NCBI GenBank assembly: GCA_002500925.1
Contig: DLTN01000123.1
Span: 5,330-69,329 of the forward strand
Direction: 5' to 3'
DNA: 64,000 nt
Source: Gemmatimonadales bacterium UBA7835
Lineage (GTDB): Bacteria > Gemmatimonadota > Gemmatimonadetes > Longimicrobiales > Gaopeijiaceae
The first letter of the stretch is position 1. The number at the start of each line of letters is the position of its first letter. The position numbers and the translations under genes are program-made. The notes under the pieces were generated by a model. It was given only the letters and a program-made list of their open reading frames with translations. It did no database searches and was not told where the DNA came from. Below are positions 37,083 through 44,828 of the stretch, piece by piece.

Positions 37083-38908
37083 TGCTTCACCACCGTGGGG
37101 GTCAGGCCAAACTGGAGGTCGTAAAGAGCCCTGTACCGGCCGCTTTGGGCCAAGAGCGTCTCGTGATCACCATACTCGACAAGACCACCATCCTCGAGGA
37201 CGAGGATCTGATCAGCACGCTGAACTGTCGATAGTCTGTGGGCAATGACAAGTACCGTACGTCCTTCGACAAGTCGGGCTAAGGCGTCCTGAATGAGCCG
37301 TTCGGATTCGGTATCCAGAGCGCTTGTGGCCTCGTCGAAGATCAGAATCGGAGCGTCACGAAGGATGGCGCGAGCTATCGCTATCCTCTGACGCTGTCCA
37401 CCAGAAAGTTCCACGCCCCGTTCGCCAACGACAGTGTCGTACCCATCAGGAAGTCCCACGATGAACTCGTGCGCATTCGCAGCGTGAGATGCCGCTGCGA
37501 CCTCCTCGGCTGTCGCCCCCGGTCGACCGTATGCAATGTTGCAGGCTACCGTGTCGTGAAAGAGCACCGTCTCTTGCGCCACGACCGCCATGAGGGAACG
37601 CAGATCAGATACCCGCACATCCCGCACATCTACTCCGTCGATTGAAATAGAGCCACTTGACACCTCAAAGAAGCGGCTCAGAAGATCGACTACGGTGCTT
37701 TTTCCTGCCCCGCTCGGCCCTACAAGGGCCAGGACAGTTCCCTGGGGGACTCTAAAAGATAGATCCTCTAGGACGGGAGCCCCTTGGTGATAGGAAAACG
37801 AGACTCGGTCATAGACAATCTCCCGCTCTAAGCCTTGAACGGCTTTCGCGTGTGGTCTGTCTTTGATTTTAGCATCGGTATCTAGGAACTCGAAGACTCT
37901 CTCAGCGGCTACAAGCCCAGGCTGCGCTACCGCCGGAAACTTTGCGACGTTTTTCACTGGAGCATACAGCTTTAGCGATAAACCAAGGAAGCCGACAAAC
38001 TGAGCTCCAGTGACCTCAGCGTTAACCACCAACCGGGATCCATACCAGAGGATCACCGCCGTGCCTAGGGCAGCTAGTACCTCGGTCATGGGCCCCGCCA
38101 AAGAGCGCGCCGATTCAGCTTTCATAAAATGGCGGTAATAGTCAGCGGTGAGACGGTTAAAGCGTCCCCGCTCTACTTCCTCAGCAGAAGAGGATTTCAC
38201 TAGCCGGACTCCGGACACAGTCTCAACAATATGCGCGTTGAGTTCCGCCCCAAGGTCGACTGCACGTCTGTCCCGCCGACGCAGTATGTGGACCAACGGA
38301 CCCCAAACCCCCATCGCCAAAGGGATCACCAAGAAAGCGGCCAGCGTTAGTTGCCAAGAGATCAAAAGCATGAAGACGAGTGCGGCCAAAAACTCGAAAA
38401 CAGATGAAAACAAGCGCCCAACTTCGCGAGTAACCAGAGTCCGGAACTGCTCTATCTCGGTAGTCAGTCGACTGACTATCTGTCCTGTCCGCGTCCGCGC
38501 AAAGAAGCCTAAATCCAGACCCAAAAGATGATCATACACCGCATTTCGCAGATCCCGACTTACGCCCTGCTCAGCTTGGGCTAGCACGTAACCGCGAGTG
38601 AACGCAAAGACATTCTTCAATAGAAAGGCGCAAAGGATCAGGACAATAATCCGCTCAATAGCAATAAGTGGATCACCGGTAAGGTCCACCCACGAGTATA
38701 CAGTCGCGTCTAGTAGAGCTTGCGCAGCGTTGTCACCCGAAGACCGCGCGGTCGCCCCACCGCTCACAAAGAGAGCGTCAACGAACGGGATCAGAAGCAC
38801 ATAGGTCGCAGCGTCCAGAGCCGCGTAGCTCACGGCAGCGACTGTGGCCAGCAGAATTGACCCAGAGTGCGGCCGGACAAACCCGACCATACGCGGGTAG
38901 ACGCTCAT
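37079..38908 (-). CDS. Lipid A export-type ABC transporter (MsbA-like permease/ATPase)
   Basis: 609 residues: six membrane helices (residues ~1-310) then an ATPase with Walker A LVGPSGAGKSTVVDLL, signature LSGGQRQRIAIARAIL, Walker B ILIFDEATSALD and the H-loop IAHRLST. MsbA flips lipid A core across the inner membrane; closely similar half-transporters export other lipids or drugs. The adjacent LpxL-like gene supports lipid A. Eight bases separate it from the PorX-like gene upstream. Confidence 0.9.
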   Translation of the reverse strand: MSVYPRMVGFVRPHSGSILLATVAAVSYAALDAATYVLLIPFVDALFVSGGATARSSGDNAAQALLDATVYSWVDLTGDPLIAIERIIVLILCAFLLKNVFAFTRGYVLAQAEQGVSRDLRNAVYDHLLGLDLGFFARTRTGQIVSRLTTEIEQFRTLVTREVGRLFSSVFEFLAALVFMLLISWQLTLAAFLVIPLAMGVWGPLVHILRRRDRRAVDLGAELNAHIVETVSGVRLVKSSSAEEVERGRFNRLTADYYRHFMKAESARSLAGPMTEVLAALGTAVILWYGSRLVVNAEVTGAQFVGFLGLSLKLYAPVKNVAKFPAVAQPGLVAAERVFEFLDTDAKIKDRPHAKAVQGLEREIVYDRVSFSYHQGAPVLEDLSFRVPQGTVLALVGPSGAGKSTVVDLLSRFFEVSSGSISIDGVDVRDVRVSDLRSLMAVVAQETVLFHDTVACNIAYGRPGATAEEVAAASHAANAHEFIVGLPDGYDTVVGERGVELSGGQRQRIAIARAILRDAPILIFDEATSALDTESERLIQDALARLVEGRTVLVIAHRLSTVQRADQILVLEDGGLVEYGDHETLLAQSGRYRALYDLQFGLTPTVVKQ

Positions 38909-38916
38909 ACCCGAGC

Positions 38917-40491
38917 CTAAGCGCGCGGCTTCAGGCTCGCGACAGGCACAATCATCTCCTCCGGACTTATGCCACCGTGGAGGAAGGAGTTTCTGTAGCG
39001 TGCCTGGTACTCGCGGAGCTTGGTTGGGTACACGAAGAAATAATCCTCAAGAGCGATAAGATACGACATGCCAAGGCGCCCCGCTGGTAGGCGAAGATGT
39101 CTCTCGTCACGTGTCACATAAGCTGTACTCTTCTGCTCGGCTCGCAGATCCTGTCCAAATTTGTAGCGGAGGTTACTCGTTGCGTCCTTGCGAGCGAAGA
39201 CGGTCGATGGGTGTTGGCACAGAATCGACCCGTGATCGGTCGTGAGAATGACCTCGTGACCGCGCCGTGCCGCCTCCCGAAGTATGTCGAACGCGGTCGA
39301 TCGCTCGAACCAAGTTCTCGTCAGATCACGCAGCGCTGCCTCATCCCTGGCTACCTCCATGAGAATCGGGGACTCGGAGCGACCGTGCGTCATCAGATCC
39401 ACGAAATTGAAGACCAGCGCGATCACGGACCCCGGTTTTTTGAGGGCAGAGTTCACCCTACCACGAACTTTCGCTCTTTGCCGGTCAGAAAAGATCTTAT
39501 CGTAATGAACCGGCACATCTCGTCCAGTTAGCCGCCTCAGTTGCTCCGCAAGAAGCTCGTCCTCAAAAGTATTAAGGCTTCCCTCATCGTCTGACGCGTC
39601 CCACCAACCAGGGTGATTTTCTGCGATCTCGTCAGGATACTGACCTGAGAAAATCGCGTTCCGCGCGTAAGGCGTCGCGGTTGGGAGAATCGAGTAATGA
39701 ATTGTTTCCTCGACATCAAAGAATTCAGAGAGCAACGGGGCGATGGCCCTCCACTGATCCAGCCGCATACAGTCTAGCACTACGAAGTACACTGGATCCG
39801 AAGACAAACGGGGCACTAGGAACTCTCGCACTAGGTCAACAGAGAGAAGCGGGCGGTCCGGTGCGCCGTCCATCCATTTTGGATAGTTACTGACAACCCA
39901 CTCGCCAAAATCCCGACGCAGGGAGTTAACAAGAGACGCAACGGTATCTAATAATCCCTCCTCGCCAGCCTCTCCGAGTCGAAGCTGCCAATCGACTAGT
40001 TCTGTATAGACCGCAGCGAATTGATCTGCGTTCCGCGCCGCCTGAACGTTTGCGGACAGCGTGCTGAAAATCGCAGCGAAGTCCTGAGCCGCTTGAGCCT
40101 GTTGGATCGAGGAGCCTTCAAGGATTCTTGTAACCACGCTGAGCACCTGCCGAGGAGACGTTGGCTTCACTAGATAGTCGTCCACCCGTCGACCGATTGC
40201 CTCGGTCATCGTGTGATCTTCTTCGGATTTCGTGACCATGACGACTCGCTGATGCGGAGCCTCGCGGCGCATAATCTCCAACACCTCTAAACCACTCCGA
40301 CCCGGCATCTGCTCATCTAGGAGTACTAAGTCGTATGGCGCTCCGCGCATCAGCTCTAGAGCGTCATCACCATTCGATATCGCATCGACGTGGTAGTTGC
40401 GAGCCTGCAAGAATAGTAGATGCGGCTTCAAAAGATCGACCTCGTCGTCGACCCAGAGAATGCGCTTCATCGGGCGGGGAGCCTTCGTCAT
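38917..40491 (-). CDS. PorX-like bifunctional response regulator with PglZ (alkaline phosphatase superfamily) domain
   Basis: 524 residues. Residues 1-125 are a receiver domain: acidic pair D15/D16, phosphoacceptor D59 in LVLLDEQMPG, T/S in VMVTKS and Lys in YLVKP. A helical linker leads to a PglZ metallo-phosphoesterase domain with VVLDCMRLDQW, HYSILPTATPYARNAIF, VFNFVDLMTHGRS and LTTDHGSI. This is the architecture of Bacteroidota PorX, whose PglZ domain is a phosphodiesterase required for type IX secretion. No partner histidine kinase or secretion gene is in the window. It lies between the ArsC-like and MsbA-like genes. Confidence 0.88.
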   Translation of the reverse strand: MTKAPRPMKRILWVDDEVDLLKPHLLFLQARNYHVDAISNGDDALELMRGAPYDLVLLDEQMPGRSGLEVLEIMRREAPHQRVVMVTKSEEDHTMTEAIGRRVDDYLVKPTSPRQVLSVVTRILEGSSIQQAQAAQDFAAIFSTLSANVQAARNADQFAAVYTELVDWQLRLGEAGEEGLLDTVASLVNSLRRDFGEWVVSNYPKWMDGAPDRPLLSVDLVREFLVPRLSSDPVYFVVLDCMRLDQWRAIAPLLSEFFDVEETIHYSILPTATPYARNAIFSGQYPDEIAENHPGWWDASDDEGSLNTFEDELLAEQLRRLTGRDVPVHYDKIFSDRQRAKVRGRVNSALKKPGSVIALVFNFVDLMTHGRSESPILMEVARDEAALRDLTRTWFERSTAFDILREAARRGHEVILTTDHGSILCQHPSTVFARKDATSNLRYKFGQDLRAEQKSTAYVTRDERHLRLPAGRLGMSYLIALEDYFFVYPTKLREYQARYRNSFLHGGISPEEMIVPVASLKPRA

Positions 40492-40500
40492 GCTACTAAG

Positions 40501-41127
40501 CTACTCGCACGTTCCAAGAAACAGCACGGTGAGCCTGCGAATCAGTTCGTCCCTGACCGCCCTAAATGCAGTCACCTCCTGATCCGGTATATCACCTGAA
40601 TGGGCCGGATCAGGTAAGCCCCAGTGGAGCCGCCATGCCGGTTCGAGCCACGCAGGACAAACCTCCTCTGCGCATAACGTGATCACTGCATCCACAGTTC
40701 CCTCGACGCTAATGGAGTCACTCGAGGTATGCCCACTGATATCGAGTCCTAATTCAGAAAGAGCTTTGATCGCTTGACGGTGCGGTGCAGTCGGCTCAGA
40801 TCCCGCGGACGAAATCCTTACGCCTTCAGAAGCCATCGACCGGGCGATCCCTTCTGCCATCTGGCTCCGAGCGGAATTCGCGACACACAGAAACAGAATG
40901 TGCTTCGGGGCAAGCGAGCGCAGAACAGCAGCCTCGATCATCCAACGGGGTGCATCAAGAGGCAGGATCACATCACCTACGACGGTTTCATTAACAACAC
41001 CGTCACTAGACACAACATCTATTCCTAGAGTTCTTGCGACATCCCCTATCACAGCTGCGTGCGACACACTGTAGCCTAGTCGCACAGCAAGAGTTCTCCT
41101 TCTCTTTATTGATTTATCGGTTATCAC
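40501..41127 (-). CDS. ArsC-like low-molecular-weight protein tyrosine phosphatase with N-terminal extension
   Basis: 208 residues. The C-terminal ~135 are the LMW-PTPase/arsenate reductase fold: P-loop LFLCVANSARSQMAEG (C-x5-R, with the S of the loop), then ITLCAEEVCPAW (the two cysteines relayed in thioredoxin-dependent ArsC) and HWGLPDPA (catalytic Asp). An N-terminal ~70-residue segment (LAVRLGYSVSHAAVIGDVARTLGIDVV) is not part of the family. Arsenate reductase is the closest function; a protein phosphatase is possible. Start of the PorX run, whose first gene ends 9 bases before PorX. Confidence 0.82.
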   Translation of the reverse strand: MITDKSIKRRRTLAVRLGYSVSHAAVIGDVARTLGIDVVSSDGVVNETVVGDVILPLDAPRWMIEAAVLRSLAPKHILFLCVANSARSQMAEGIARSMASEGVRISSAGSEPTAPHRQAIKALSELGLDISGHTSSDSISVEGTVDAVITLCAEEVCPAWLEPAWRLHWGLPDPAHSGDIPDQEVTAFRAVRDELIRRLTVLFLGTCE

Positions 41128-41202
41128 GGTTTCTGTGCTCTAAATAATCAGTGTTATCGAAAATAGAAGCCTGCTACAGGATTCTACACCGCCCTTTTAG
41201 GG

Positions 41203-41871
41203 CTACATCTTGAGAGTGTAAAAGAACCAAGAACTAACAGGCCTCCCCCTGAAGGAGCCGGGTCGGAACGTCCATTCGGTCGCTTCGCCTATTAAGAGCT
41301 GTTCGTATAATCGATTTTGGGACGGTGGGTCGAGTCGAGTCGAGTCCGGTACCACCCTCCCCTTTTCGTCGACGAATACCCTGACTTTCAATTGAGTACC
41401 GCGAAGATCGCTCACCGCCAGTGGCAGAGTAAGCCTTATTGGAGATGCCGGTCGCAATCGATCGACTCCTCTTTCAGCATTTCCTTCATCTCCTGCACCA
41501 GTATTCGTGTCTCCTGCTGGTTCCAGAGCAAACGGAGACACCGCTTTAAACCCCTTACCTAGCTCTTGCTCGAACTGGTCCTTCCACTCAACAGGCTGCA
41601 TGCCAATTTCAACCTCAACAGGCCTCGGTGGCTGAATGATACCGAGACTTGGTAGCGTCCTCAGGATGATTACCTGCAACGATCCTGTAACAGCCGAACC
41701 GCTGGAGCTTCGAGAGCCAGATGCGGTTAGCATCGTTTGAGGGATAACATCCCCGTTCCAACCGATAATAACGATCAGGTGCAAGAGGACCGAATAGACG
41801 AAACCTTTGCGCCAGGTCAGCTTGTCTTGACTTTGACGATGCTTGACTCTGATCTCCCAGGACTCGCTCAT
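41203..41871 (-). CDS. TonB-like (energy-transducer) protein
   Basis: About 222 residues. An N-terminal amphipathic piece leads into one membrane helix (RKGFVYSVLLHLIVIIGW, the His-containing TonB-type anchor), then a proline/glycine-rich periplasmic linker and a C-terminal fold (QLKVRVFVDEKGRVVPDSTRL, ATEWTFRPGSFRGRPVSSWFFYTL) as in TonB C-terminal domains. It would couple ExbB/ExbD to outer-membrane receptors; none is adjacent. ATG 41934 would add a 21-residue tail, so 41871 is used. Confidence 0.7.
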   Translation of the reverse strand: MSESWEIRVKHRQSQDKLTWRKGFVYSVLLHLIVIIGWNGDVIPQTMLTASGSRSSSGSAVTGSLQVIILRTLPSLGIIQPPRPVEVEIGMQPVEWKDQFEQELGKGFKAVSPFALEPAGDTNTGAGDEGNAERGVDRLRPASPIRLTLPLAVSDLRGTQLKVRVFVDEKGRVVPDSTRLDPPSQNRLYEQLLIGEATEWTFRPGSFRGRPVSSWFFYTLKM

Positions 41872-42045
41872 AATAGGCTTGTTCGCATTACTACCGGTAA
41901 CACAATTTTGGAGTTTCCGCCCGCACACTCTCACAAAAACACGTATCTACTTCGCCCTTTCTTTCTCACCCTGTACATTCTCGCTCTGTAAGCGCCTCTG
42001 ATTCTTACGGTCAAAGGTGTGTCGCTTTAACCCCGGCTCCATCGA

Positions 42046-42951
42046 ATGGCACAGGCCGACGCGAAAACAACGAATTCAATAAGATCTCGCCTACGCGCCT
42101 ATTACGATCTAACGAAACCTGGGATCACAGGTTTCGTCATGGTAACCGCGGGAGTGAGCGCATTTGTAGCGAGCCGCGGGCGACTAGAGCTCACCTTAGC
42201 CATGAACACAATAGCTGGCACAGGGATAGCCACAGCCGGCGCGCTGACGCTCAACCAGTTTGTCGAGCGCGAAGTCGACACCGTCATGCATCGCACCCAA
42301 GGACGTCCATTGCCCACTGGGCGTGTATCACCCATGGAAGCTCTCGGCTTCGGTTCCGCACTGCTGATTGGGGGACTCATCTACATCGCGCTGGCGCTCG
42401 GGGTGTTGCCGGCAGCCATAACAGCAGCGAGCGGACTCATGTATCACGGCGTTTATACGCCTCTGAAGACCCGCTCTTACGTCGCGACCCTTGCTGGCGC
42501 CATCCCTGGGGCGCTCCCGATGCTCATCGGATGGAGCGCCGTAACAAGCTCGATAGACTCGGGTGCCTTAGCCCTCTTTGCCATAGGTTATTTTTGGCAG
42601 CTCCCCCACGTTCTGGGCTTAGCTTGGCTACTTAGAGAAGATTACGCTCGAGCTGGCTTCCAGCTTCTCCCGCCCGGGGGCGCCCGATCGATCGGTCTAC
42701 AGATGGTGGCGTCTGTCGCAATCCTGATCCCTATCAGCTGGGCACCGACACTTCTCGGCTTCACGGCTCTACCCTACGCTGTCGGAGCTACAGTAATCGG
42801 AGGGGGCTTCCTGGTTACAGCCTTCAGGGCCCTTCGAGAAATGAGCGACAAAAACGCTCGGGGGGTCTTCTTTGCCTCACTCCTATACCACCCACTTCTG
42901 CTCTTACTCATGATATTTGACACGCTTCGACTACTCATGATCGAGCCCTAA
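42046..42951 (+). CDS. cyoE: Protoheme IX farnesyltransferase (heme O synthase)
   Basis: 301 residues, a UbiA-family membrane enzyme that adds a farnesyl group to heme B for oxidases of type o/a. Residues ~15-40 (YYDLTKPGITGFVMVTAG) give the heme-binding Tyr/Lys segment; NQFVEREVDTVMHRTQGRPLPTGRVSP is the first Asp-rich motif and YTPLKTRSYVATLAGAIPGALPMLIGW the second. About nine membrane helices. One base separates its stop from the P1 peptidase start. Confidence 0.95.
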   Translation: MAQADAKTTNSIRSRLRAYYDLTKPGITGFVMVTAGVSAFVASRGRLELTLAMNTIAGTGIATAGALTLNQFVEREVDTVMHRTQGRPLPTGRVSPMEALGFGSALLIGGLIYIALALGVLPAAITAASGLMYHGVYTPLKTRSYVATLAGAIPGALPMLIGWSAVTSSIDSGALALFAIGYFWQLPHVLGLAWLLREDYARAGFQLLPPGGARSIGLQMVASVAILIPISWAPTLLGFTALPYAVGATVIGGGFLVTAFRALREMSDKNARGVFFASLLYHPLLLLLMIFDTLRLLMIEP

Positions 42952-42952
42952 A

Positions 42953-44134
42953 ATGAATCGCTACGTGCTCCGGAAGCCGATAAACATCGCCATCCTAATT
43001 GCCATCCTCGCTCCAAGTGTCGTTTGGGCTCAAGCCAATGAACGACTTAGAACACGAGAGCTAGGGATTCAAGTCGGAGTGTTCCCAACCGGCGTGCACA
43101 ACGCAATCACGGATGTCAGCGGAGTTCAAGTCGGCCATTCTACTGTAGTTCAGGCTCCGAACGTGCGGACAGGGGTGACCGCGATTCTGCCTCACGCGGA
43201 GAACGCATACATGAGCCGTGTGCCCGCGGCGCTCCACGTCGGTAACGGTTACGGAAAGCTCCTGGGGGTCACTCAGGTTCGCGAGCTAGGAGAACTGGAA
43301 ACGCCAATACTACTTACGTGCACGCTCTGCGTCTGGAAAGCAGCTGATGCCATGGTGGAATGGATGCTCGGACAAACCGGCATGGAGAACGTACGCTCAC
43401 TAAACGCATTTGTCGGAGAGACCAACGACGGAAGGCTTAATGACATCCGTTCTAGACCGATCGAACCCGAGCATGTCTTTGCCGCGCTGGAAAGTGCTTC
43501 AGGCGGTCCCGTGGCTGAGGGCGGAGTAGGTGCTGGAGCAGGAACTGTCGCATTCGGATGGAAAGGCGGAATCGGAACAAGTAGCCGAGTTCTGCCCTCG
43601 AGCTTAGGTGGATACACCGTCGGGGTTTTAGTCCAGTCAAACTTCGGTGGTATTCTCCAAATCGGAGGAGCCCCAGTAGGGAGGGAGCTGGGACAGTACG
43701 CCTTCGCCAATCAGGTGGGGCACGACGACGAGTACGATCCAGACACAGATCTCCAAGAGTGGGGATCAATCATGATCGTGGTAGCCACTGACGCACCGCT
43801 ATCGGACCGAAACCTTGAGCGTATTGCTCGACGAGCCATTATGGGCCTATCAAGGACTGGATCATATGCCAGTAATGGCTCAGGTGATTACGTGATAGCC
43901 TTTTCGACCTCCGAACAGGTGCGAAGATCCACTGAGGACGGGATCCACCGATATAGCGATCTTTCGAACAGTAACGTTAGTGCTTTATTCGAGGCGACTT
44001 TGGAAGCTACAGAGGAAGCTATTTATAACTCCCTTTTCATGGCCGAGTCCGTGACAAGCAACGGACGCACAATTCAGGCCCTTCCCATCGAACAAACAGT
44101 CGATATCCTCAGACGCTATCGGGTCATCCGTTGA
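42953..44134 (+). CDS. P1 family peptidase (DmpA/BapA-type beta-peptidyl aminopeptidase), secreted
   Basis: 393 residues. The N-terminus IAILIAILAPSVVWAQA is a signal peptide, cleaved near residue 27. The family core is ITDVSGVQVGHSTVV, GYTVGVLVQSNFGG, GAPVGRELG and IMIVVATDAPLSDRNLERIARRA. The autoproteolytic site in DmpA-like enzymes is the Gly-Ser preceding the IIxVVATDAPL stretch, here G271-S272. These enzymes release N-terminal residues, including D- or beta-amino acids, from peptides. Between cyoE and the MerB-like gene, a likely single transcript. Confidence 0.9.
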   Translation: MNRYVLRKPINIAILIAILAPSVVWAQANERLRTRELGIQVGVFPTGVHNAITDVSGVQVGHSTVVQAPNVRTGVTAILPHAENAYMSRVPAALHVGNGYGKLLGVTQVRELGELETPILLTCTLCVWKAADAMVEWMLGQTGMENVRSLNAFVGETNDGRLNDIRSRPIEPEHVFAALESASGGPVAEGGVGAGAGTVAFGWKGGIGTSSRVLPSSLGGYTVGVLVQSNFGGILQIGGAPVGRELGQYAFANQVGHDDEYDPDTDLQEWGSIMIVVATDAPLSDRNLERIARRAIMGLSRTGSYASNGSGDYVIAFSTSEQVRRSTEDGIHRYSDLSNSNVSALFEATLEATEEAIYNSLFMAESVTSNGRTIQALPIEQTVDILRRYRVIR

Positions 44135-44144
44135 GGAGAGCTAA

Positions 44145-44828
44145 GTGAGCAACTCCGCAGCCCTGACCGAGTTCGATTGGGACGTTCGTACCCACATCTA
44201 TAGGTCATTTGCCGAGTCCGGTCAGGCACCCACACTCGGAGATATAGCGGCAGCAGCCCGCAGCACCGAGAACCGAGTGCAGGTGTCACTTCAGAAACTC
44301 TTCGAAGCTCACGAGATAGCCCCTCTGCCTGATGGCAGAGGCATATGGATGGCTAACCCGTTTTCCGGCATACCCACTGATTATGTGGTCACAACACCAG
44401 AGGTGACTTGTTACGCTAATTGTGCCTGGGACGCACTCGGAGTACCGGCCATACTCGGCACAGACGGCTGGACTCGCACAAAATGTGCCGAAAGCGGTAC
44501 TGCACTCGAGTTCGGCATTCTAGACGGAATACTCGGTGGGGACGACGGGGTCATTCACCTTGTAACACCGTTGCGACGCGCTTGGGAAGACATCGGTTTC
44601 ACCTGAGCCCACTACCTAGCCTTCCGGTCGGAAGGGCATTTGGATTCCTGGCTCAAGCGAACCGGTCATACCGGCGGCGAGACCATATCTTTCTCACAAA
44701 TGTGGGCACTAGTGCAGCCATGGTACGCTGGTCGTCTCGCGCGCGAGTGGCGAGGAAGAGCAGCCGTGGACGCCCAGATTATCCTTGAGACATTAGGACT
44801 TACAGGACCTTTCTGGGATCTGAGCTGA
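44145..44828 (+). CDS. MerB-like (alkylmercury lyase family) protein with in-frame UGA, candidate selenoprotein
   Basis: Read through the TGA at 44604-44606 this is one 227-residue protein (residue 154 = Sec or stop). Its GTG start follows GAGGAG (44133-44138) by 6 bases. Residues 93-96 are C-A-W-D, matching MerB Cys96-Ala-Leu-Asp99, the catalytic Cys/Asp; C114 lies 21 residues later, matching Cys117. The TGA comes 40 residues on, in GFT-UGA-AHYLAF, the place of MerB's Cys159 (SFCCHVHFF). Downstream, SEGHLDSWL and QPWYAGRLAREWR continue the family domain in the same frame. Known MerB cleaves carbon-mercury bonds. Alternatives: nonsense-mutated pseudogene or sequencing error. Overlaps the convergent CaiB gene by 29 bases. 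Confidence 0.65.
44604..44606 (+). other. In-frame TGA at the MerB second-cysteine position (possible Sec codon)
   Basis: The TGA is the only stop in an otherwise open 227-codon frame. Cysteine codons TGC and TGT are one base away, so a Cys-to-Sec exchange or a nonsense mutation are both simple. Many genes in the window end in TGA, so TGA is not globally recoded. Confidence 0.55.
44619..44637 (+). promoter_or_regulatory. Candidate bacterial SECIS hairpin
   Basis: CCTTCC (44620-44625), loop GGTC (44626-44629), GGAAGG (44630-44635): a 6-bp perfect stem with a 4-base apical loop, closed one pair further by G44619-C44637 across a one-base bulge, and perhaps weakly longer below. It begins 12 bases after the TGA; 19 bases lie between TGA and loop. 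The E. coli fdhF SECIS has a GGUC-containing apical loop and starts 11 bases after its UGA. The bulge is on the opposite side from the fdhF bulged U, and no folding was calculated. Confidence 0.45.

Noticed and set aside
44640..44828. Reading the MerB-like C-terminus as a separate gene starting at TTG 44640
   Set aside because: It is in the same frame as the upstream part, has no ribosome site, and the family domain runs across the TGA.
44145..44828. A recoded genetic code (TGA = Trp/Gly) as explanation for the in-frame TGA
   Set aside because: Many genes here end in TGA with normal lengths and overlaps (for example the ATGA junctions), so TGA is a stop.
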